Under the pieces are notes generated by a model. It was not told where the DNA came from. It searched no databases and was given only the letters and a program-made list of their open reading frames with translations. Below, piece by piece: positions 59,801-64,000 of a stretch of DNA of 64,000 nt. The stretch is taken from the NCBI GenBank assembly GCA_902776305.1, contig CACYPS010000010.1:39422-103421 (forward strand). Reading direction: 5' to 3'. Both the position numbers and the translations under genes were made by a program. This stretch comes from an uncultured Lachnospiraceae bacterium. GTDB lineage: Bacteria; Bacillota; Clostridia; Lachnospirales; Lachnospiraceae. Position 1 is the first letter of the stretch. Every line of letters starts with the position of its first letter.

Positions 59801-61964
59801 GACGGCTTATGTACAGCAGCCCCGAAGCTATTCATCGGCCAGCCTCACAGGTGTTATGGAGTGCGGACATGCTTTTCTGGGCATTGAATTTACCGAATAC
59901 AGCAGGATTACCGGGCGTAATCAACGTTACAGAATAAAGTGCGGATTTTATCCGGCAAGAACGACGACGGGTAATAATTGGGCGGGTATCTTGTTGGGAA
60001 AAGATACTATAGGTGTCGGAGAACTGGTGGATGACAGGGATCATGGTTATGATATCAGCAGGACATACCTCTCGACACGAGAGAACGTCAGAGCGATGGC
60101 GGAGAAGGCTGAGAAGTATACTGAAGAGGGAGGATACGGATGGTTTTCGCGGAACTGCGTAACGTTTCTCAGGGATACACTGAATGCGGGAAATCTTCCG
60201 GGAGACAAAATTAATAAAATTTTCACGAAGGAAACGTTCCGCTTCAACCCGATACAGAACACAGGATTTGCACTTGCTGAAGGTGCCATGCCGATTTTAA
60301 ATATGATTCATCATAACAAAATGGCACGGTATGGAACGGAGGATGATGATACTTATCAGGGCACGGGCAATAAGCGGATGACTGTGGAGGAGTATAAAAG
60401 GTTTAATGATACATATAACAGAGGAGGATATGGTCAGCAAGGCTATTCTCCTGCTTCGGCTGCGGAAAATATGAGGCGGCTTAATGACAAAAGCCTGATG
60501 GGATCCTATCGGCATGTCACCGATAAATATCGGGGGTATATGAGCAGTGTTGATAGAAAAGGAATTGCAAGAGATCTGCTGCCTGATACCGTTCAGGAAT
60601 TGCTCTGGTTTGGCGGCACGTATTTGGCTGGAAACCCGGAAGACAGAGGAGAAGTGGGTGCAACGGGAGCAGCGCTTCAGCAGGCGATCTATAGGATTAT
60701 GCCGAGAGAAGAGATAGAAAAGCTGGGCACGGAATATAAGGACTTTAAGGGTTGGTTTGCAGAAATGCAAGATGTTGTGACGAGTGTGGAGATGCTGAAA
60801 TCATCAGTTTTACAAGACGCTAATAATGTAATCAAAAGATGGAAACAAGCCAATCCGAATTATATGAATGATGAGAAGCTAAGAGATCAATTGCCGGATA
60901 TTAAAACAATGGCGATTTCGGATTGTATCTCCAATGCAAACTCCAATGCAAAACCCTACCTGCAGCCAACGTACACGGCATTAAGAAAAGCGACAGAAGA
61001 TGTCAGCAGGTTTTATGCGAGTCCATTAAGATTTGATGCCCGTGTACATAAAGAGGTCATGGATTATCTTTCTGCATTGCAGATGGCCATAAATACGGTG
61101 GAAAAGCTCTATCAAAGTGAGGGCATAACTTACTCGAATGATGACGATCTGGGGACATTGCGCAGAGATGCAAGAAAAAAGAATATGACAGTGACTGTTG
61201 GCGATTGGAAATACAATATGACGCCGTCCGAATATGAAGCCTATCTGCAGGAGTTTGGGTCACCGGAAGCCGTTATGATGAGTATCAAAAGAAAAAAGCA
61301 ATTGGATGATGATGATGAAACAAATACGCATGAATATCATAAGCTGAAACGTTCATTCGAACGCGCCGGTGATTATGAAGAGGCACATAGATATCTGCTG
61401 AATAAAGGGAATTTTACCACTGCGGATTTAAAGTATATCACCGACTTATCTGAAAAAGAGAAATCCGAATATAGACAAACGGCACAAAACCCAATGTCGC
61501 GAAATTATCTGGCCATCTTTTTTGAAAGTATATTCGGAGGATTAAAGGCGAATCTGAAAGAAGAAAATAAGAGACCGTTACCGAAAAAGAATGATGGAGA
61601 TGATGCTGGCGATTATCGTAAATATTATGGGAACCTGATATCGAACCATCTCAAAAAAAAGGCAGACGAAAACGGCGAGAAGGGATGTAAGACATATATG
61701 CGTATTCTTAAGACGACTCCGGTGATGGAGGATCAGAATGGAAAGTCGCTTGCTCATCTTTTCGTGAATATGCTCAAGAGCAGTTATCTCGAGGTAATAT
61801 TTCCTTTAGCTATATTTGATGATAATAAGCCGGTGACGTTGGAGACCTTTATGAGGACCCATATTTCCATGGTTGCTAGTAACGCAGTTGGCAGTGAAAC
61901 GGATTTTTTCAAGCTCATTCATAAATGGGCAGAAGAGGTTATGCAGGAATCAAATAATAAATAA
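56862..61964 (+). CDS. Giant DUF4157-Fic-cysteine-hydrolase-like polymorphic toxin/effector
   Basis: 1700 residues. Residues about 48-128 are a DUF4157 domain with HELTH (His98, Glu99, His102) followed by VVQQKQG. A charged linker leads to a Fic domain with HPFKDGNGRTCR (487-498), the complete AMPylation motif. Coiled regions and an Asn-rich stretch (about 764-785) follow, then one hydrophobic span (about 874-896). A domain with His1003 (CGHAFLGIEF) and Asn1098-Cys1099 (RNCVTFLRD) resembles permuted papain/NlpC-like hydrolases. The last 500 residues are helical and unknown. GAGGAGG supports the ATG. There is no N-terminal signal, so delivery may rely on the ATPase. Substrates are unknown. Confidence 0.8.
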   Translation: MAYDLLKKDSLSENKNEETGGQTIQMQGGRSNASMDALLGGGASFSELSSILESSSGVSLSDVAVHYNSEKPAAIGAEAYAKGNDVFLGPGQERHLSHELTHVVQQKQGIVEPTGSIGGMPVNTSESLEAAADRMSTAVPPGAVSGVTPNGGVVQGVFLSKALNNAHVPTEDVEAAIKMLEGAYQSHIDKMEEIRKQNEKELRDVASDERREELKSQMKGDEKLLKAYKDAKSSVKRRFKAKIKSDDEVFIEEYLHNELYNAQNAGYTAAREKYGISDNAYEHLSDAGKTVVEPGRELKSEHTRNGLLRDMARFSIDNTVFGGIDDIAQWSPAYDADRLSETRMGGSASLTGNIGDGLQARTATDKQLAKMKKQFKTAAEISRNAALEIRKNKNKWIGFAYLYELLKNLNKSVQEGMDKGGKLRAAHATAGTISSVGQNQLPEDLYRLLNRIGSYIRELGGMKDEKLRRSQAIRVAAYSYQMLISLHPFKDGNGRTCRLFADTILQTFGLPPHTPLTMTLGGTIGEDGNNEYRPQIDFEKGSYAFLYSVRESSRILSGQKRSIPSNYEYLRVKDSKMPAEFATGEGYEGMTLEARERQWAFHKQELQEDMNLDVIERENQAVRELQQKQQRLEEWKRDPALKRADIEYQARQDAYRNTVMARRRAVIKKNKNVNLENMKPEDDKRKSSFFSIESVKPPIMNNPKVNAVIRNQQDRKKFYDEVEKEVNQKNAGMSERYLTDEDFDRLRQEIINRKLAELQPKASGQNNIINNNINNVNNINNNDLADSLNNLINNKEIKNAIEGKELIIADNNDNVIKLDLKKDNKIHANPQNANGNAREDKEVILALPVQPEAMKGRTPQTKRNKVSNIVARTFGYVVSDPILWTAFSVTYLLGGFYSFYKAKKMFTHDEMKGQRQEKRHHNIIPGWNGAKYSDEGQQDPQEDILDDFRRVPTVWAVPIMDPADTKDGKGTKEDQLPPKVTAYVQQPRSYSSASLTGVMECGHAFLGIEFTEYSRITGRNQRYRIKCGFYPARTTTGNNWAGILLGKDTIGVGELVDDRDHGYDISRTYLSTRENVRAMAEKAEKYTEEGGYGWFSRNCVTFLRDTLNAGNLPGDKINKIFTKETFRFNPIQNTGFALAEGAMPILNMIHHNKMARYGTEDDDTYQGTGNKRMTVEEYKRFNDTYNRGGYGQQGYSPASAAENMRRLNDKSLMGSYRHVTDKYRGYMSSVDRKGIARDLLPDTVQELLWFGGTYLAGNPEDRGEVGATGAALQQAIYRIMPREEIEKLGTEYKDFKGWFAEMQDVVTSVEMLKSSVLQDANNVIKRWKQANPNYMNDEKLRDQLPDIKTMAISDCISNANSNAKPYLQPTYTALRKATEDVSRFYASPLRFDARVHKEVMDYLSALQMAINTVEKLYQSEGITYSNDDDLGTLRRDARKKNMTVTVGDWKYNMTPSEYEAYLQEFGSPEAVMMSIKRKKQLDDDDETNTHEYHKLKRSFERAGDYEEAHRYLLNKGNFTTADLKYITDLSEKEKSEYRQTAQNPMSRNYLAIFFESIFGGLKANLKEENKRPLPKKNDGDDAGDYRKYYGNLISNHLKKKADENGEKGCKTYMRILKTTPVMEDQNGKSLAHLFVNMLKSSYLEVIFPLAIFDDNKPVTLETFMRTHISMVASNAVGSETDFFKLIHKWAEEVMQESNNK

Positions 61965-62016
61965 TTCGCAAACAAAAAAAGGCACGGATGCAATTCAAAG
62001 GGTATTCCCGAAAGGA

Positions 62017-62235
62017 ATGCTGAGAACTGGAAAAATAGGTACACAAGTAGGCTTCCAATCCCTGAATGAGTACGATGCAGTAACCAATGAGTTGTTCCTT
62101 CAATATGAATTGGGACATCCCGGAGAGGACAAGAAAAAATCACAGGTGTATCGCTTGCTTAAATCAATGGCGATAGATTCCCATGTGCGCCGCCGGATCG
62201 CAGACCTGAAAAAGAGGATGAAACAGAAAGGATAA
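62017..62235 (+). CDS. Small ORF after the toxin; possible immunity protein or fragment
   Basis: 72 residues from ATG 62017 (MLRTGKIGTQVGFQSLNEYD), with a basic C terminus (HVRRRIADLKKRMKQKG). The frame stays open upstream into the toxin's 3' end, and AAAGGG is 14 nt away, so the start is uncertain. Its place directly after a toxin gene suits an immunity protein, but it could also be the 3' piece of a broken gene. No family recognised. Confidence 0.4.
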   Translation: MLRTGKIGTQVGFQSLNEYDAVTNELFLQYELGHPGEDKKKSQVYRLLKSMAIDSHVRRRIADLKKRMKQKG

Positions 62236-62592
62236 TTACGAGTCAGCTGGGAGTTGAGAATTGGCGTTGCCATTCACAGTCGATTAAAAACTGAATCAAA
62301 CTATGTAGAGATGTTGAGAATCCCTTGAAATTACAAGGGGTTCTCAAATTTCTAGAACGCTTTTTCCCTTTGTCTTATAATAAGAGCAGTATAACGAGGG
62401 CAAACAGAAACGCTGCAAGTCGGGGTATTCGGGTTTTCGAAGGAGTCAGTATCTGCGTCACGGGTGCGTGAGGATTAAGGAGAAAAAGATGGAGTTCAAA
62501 ATAAAAGCTTGCGCAGAATGTGATGCGGAGTTCCTGAAGGAGAAGTTTGATGAATACATATAATAATATGAGAAAGATGAAGGGTATGCATC
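62236..62592. other. Gap with strong hairpin and promoter-like sequence
   Basis: TTGAGAA-TCCCTTG pairs with CAAGGGG-TTCTCAA (about 62313-62348). TATAAT follows at 62376-62381 with a poor -35. A 24-codon ORF with its own TAAGGAG lies at 62489-62563. GAAGGG before 62593 serves the truncated ATPase copy. Confidence 0.5.
62489..62563 (+). CDS. Possible 24-residue peptide
   Basis: ATG 62489 is 6 nt after TAAGGAG. The product MEFKIKACAECDAEFLKEKF plus DEYI has two Cys. It may be a leader peptide or the shortened start of a lost gene; the ribosome site is the only strong evidence. Confidence 0.3.
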   Translation: MEFKIKACAECDAEFLKEKFDEYI

Positions 62593-62865
62593 ATGTATTA
62601 TTACGATGACTATTTTGATGAATCAAATAAGGACACGCCTTATCATGCGGTAACGGAGGAACTGGATGATTGGCTTCGTTTTATCGACATGGTGCTGGAA
62701 GGGTATCTGGAGTTTAAAAGGTCAGAGGCGGAGGATAATATATTTTCCAGAGGTCTTGTGATTACCGAGTCCGAGATGGAGCATTATTTTACAATACCGC
62801 CGAAGTTCAGGGAGCGGGACAGCTGCGATCCGGTGTTGGCAGCATCGGCGAAACAAGCAATTTGA
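62593..62865 (+). pseudogene. Truncated second copy of the AAA+ ATPase gene
   Basis: 90 residues matching the first 90 or so of the ATPase at 54394 in order: YYDDYFDES, VTEELDDWLRFIDMVLEGYLE, NIFSRGLVITESEMEHYF and PPKFRERDS. The frame ends just after this N-terminal domain at ASAKQAI. No AAA+ domain follows. It keeps a ribosome site (GAAGGG), so a short protein could still be made. It suggests that an ATPase/toxin module was duplicated and largely deleted. Confidence 0.7.
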
Positions 62866-63066
62866 AAAAAGTATATAGGGAAGTCTGTTGCGAAGCTTTT
62901 TAAGTATGGAGAAGCGAGCCCGATAAAAGTCTTTTTGAGAAATAAATAATAAGAGATTCAAAAGTTTGATTGCGTATTTGCAATCCAGATGACAGATCGA
63001 GATTTGCTGGACAGATAAATATGGATTTTTAAAATTCATGATGTTTTTTCGTGGAGAGCGGAGCAG

Positions 63067-63771
63067 ATGAACAACAGGAAAAAATACCAGGTACTGGATG
63101 GGACGACACTGAAAATAATAGCCATGATCAGCATGGTGTTTGATCATGTGGGTGACATGTTTTTCCCAGACGTCATGTGGCTCAGAATGATCGGAAGGCT
63201 TGCTATGCCCATTTTTTCCTTTTTCATCGCAGAGGGGGTTGCGCATACAAGGGATAGAAAGAAATACCTCTGCCGCATCGGCATTTTTGCTCTGATCAGT
63301 GAAATCCCGTTTGATCTGGCTTTTGAAGGCAGGGTTGGATTCGCACACCAGAATATCATGCTGTCTTTCTTTCTCGCTGTCCTGGCGCTGATGCTGTTTG
63401 ATCGAATTCAAGGCGGAAAGGACCAGGAAGGAAAGCATACACCCATCTGGAGAACCGCACTGGGCGTGTTTGCCGTCGCGGCGATTGCCGTTTTGTCACT
63501 GTTGCTTCGTGCGGATTACACGGTCTTTGCGGTCATCGCTGTGTTCCTGTTCTATGTACTCCGGCAGAAGCATCCGCTGATTCGGACCGGTGTGGGCATA
63601 GCCTTTCTGGCCCTCACAAGGACGATGGGGTACTATTGTGCCACAGGATTCAGCTTTATCCCCCTTGCCTTGTATAACGGGAAGAAAGGGAAGGGACTGA
63701 AGTGGTTGTTTTATGTCTTTTACCCGGGGCACCTTCTCCTGCTGGCTGCGATAAAACACATGTCGACATAA
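63067..63771 (+). CDS. TraX-family membrane protein
   Basis: 234 residues, about eight hydrophobic spans. The opening LDGTTLKIIAMISMVFDHVGDMFFPD, then RMIGRLAMPIFSFFIAEGVAHTRDRKKYLCRI and ALISEIPFDLAF, are characteristic of the TraX family. The F-plasmid member acetylates pilin; chromosomal Firmicutes members are probably membrane acyltransferases of unknown substrate. GGAGAGCGGAGCAG precedes the ATG. No conjugation genes are adjacent, so the family name should not be read as proof of transfer functions. Confidence 0.85.
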   Translation: MNNRKKYQVLDGTTLKIIAMISMVFDHVGDMFFPDVMWLRMIGRLAMPIFSFFIAEGVAHTRDRKKYLCRIGIFALISEIPFDLAFEGRVGFAHQNIMLSFFLAVLALMLFDRIQGGKDQEGKHTPIWRTALGVFAVAAIAVLSLLLRADYTVFAVIAVFLFYVLRQKHPLIRTGVGIAFLALTRTMGYYCATGFSFIPLALYNGKKGKGLKWLFYVFYPGHLLLLAAIKHMST

Positions 63772-63844
63772 TAAAAAAGAGTTTGATATGATCTGTGAAA
63801 TTGCCGGAGAAAAAATAAATTATAATTCAGGAAGGTGAAGCGAT

Positions 63845-63922
63845 ATGAAGAAACTGTTTACTGCTATAAGAGCTTCTGACCTTGAAATGGTAAGGCAAAT
63901 CAGTCAGCTTCTCGGAGATTGA
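63845..63922 (+). pseudogene. Interrupted start of an ankyrin-like gene
   Basis: ATG 63845 with AAGGTGA gives MKKLFTAIRASDLEMVRQIS, which resembles the start of ankyrin-repeat proteins. The frame then stops at TGA 63920, inside a 10-bp perfect inverted repeat (63911-63920/63922-63931). The window ends 70 bp later. It may be an interrupted gene or a short peptide. Confidence 0.3.
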
Positions 63923-64000
63923 ATCTCCGAGCTTGCTGGTCCGCCGCGGGAGTCTTTCTCTGCTTCGCGGGCGGAAAAGCAACCTTGTCCGGATACAGCA

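Noticed and set aside
63067-63771. Conjugation locus, suggested by the TraX family name
   Set aside because: No other transfer genes are nearby, and TraX-family proteins are common as lone chromosomal genes in Firmicutes.

Overview
The window reads as a chromosome segment of a Gram-positive gut-type clostridium, most likely Lachnospiraceae. This is inferred from the gene families: RgpF-like rhamnan proteins, an LCP ligase, YfhO, a C4-zinc ClpX and a lipobox protein. Shine-Dalgarno sites are clear and sigma-70-type promoters have 17-bp spacers. No 16S gene or other direct taxonomic marker is present.

1-33566 is one large rhamnose-containing surface-polysaccharide locus, almost all on the plus strand. 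It holds the end of rfbB, then rfbA, an extra SDR epimerase, rfbC and, 20 kb later, rfbD; together these make dTDP-L-rhamnose. Two RgpF-like proteins, a kinase-like/coiled-coil protein, an ABC exporter (permease with an unusual extracytoplasmic domain; ATPase with a Wzt-type C-terminal domain), a methyltransferase and five large two-domain GT2 glycosyltransferases follow. A YfhO membrane protein, single-domain GT2 enzymes, a polyprenyl phosphoglycosyltransferase and an LCP protein complete it. The likely logic is: initiation on undecaprenyl phosphate, chain extension by the GT2 and RgpF proteins, capping or length control by methyltransferase and kinase-like proteins, export by the ABC transporter, and attachment to the wall by LCP.

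33567-39030 is core genome: an HtrA-like protease with a repeat-rich N terminus, clpX with a 48-bp tandem repeat running over its stop codon, a zinc-ribbon protein, an LspA-like protein and tRNA-Leu(CAG).

39016-53722 is an accretion of integrative elements at the 3' end of tRNA-Leu. Three copies of the tRNA-end sequence (38999-39015, 49352-49368, 53708-53722) delimit them. Element 1 (about 10.3 kb) has an XRE-like regulator, an excisionase-like gene, a primase/helicase, iteron-like repeats, a sigma factor, small genes and a tyrosine integrase, but no relaxase or capsid gene. Element 2 (about 4.4 kb) has lost any integrase. It carries two paralogous membrane proteins around a third, plus a Cys-rich lipobox protein next to a small radical SAM enzyme. 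A third set of end repeats follows the last att copy.

53723-64000 carries a promoter, an AAA+ ATPase of the kind found with DUF4157 toxins, a 1700-residue DUF4157-Fic-cysteine-hydrolase-like protein, a small unknown ORF, a truncated second copy of the ATPase gene, a TraX-family protein, and a disrupted small ORF at the edge.

Candidates for undescribed biology are: the split WbdD-like (methyltransferase/kinase/coiled-coil) capping module; the radical SAM plus Cys-rich repeat protein pair; the AAA+/DUF4157-Fic toxin module; and the serial tRNA-Leu elements with private end repeats.
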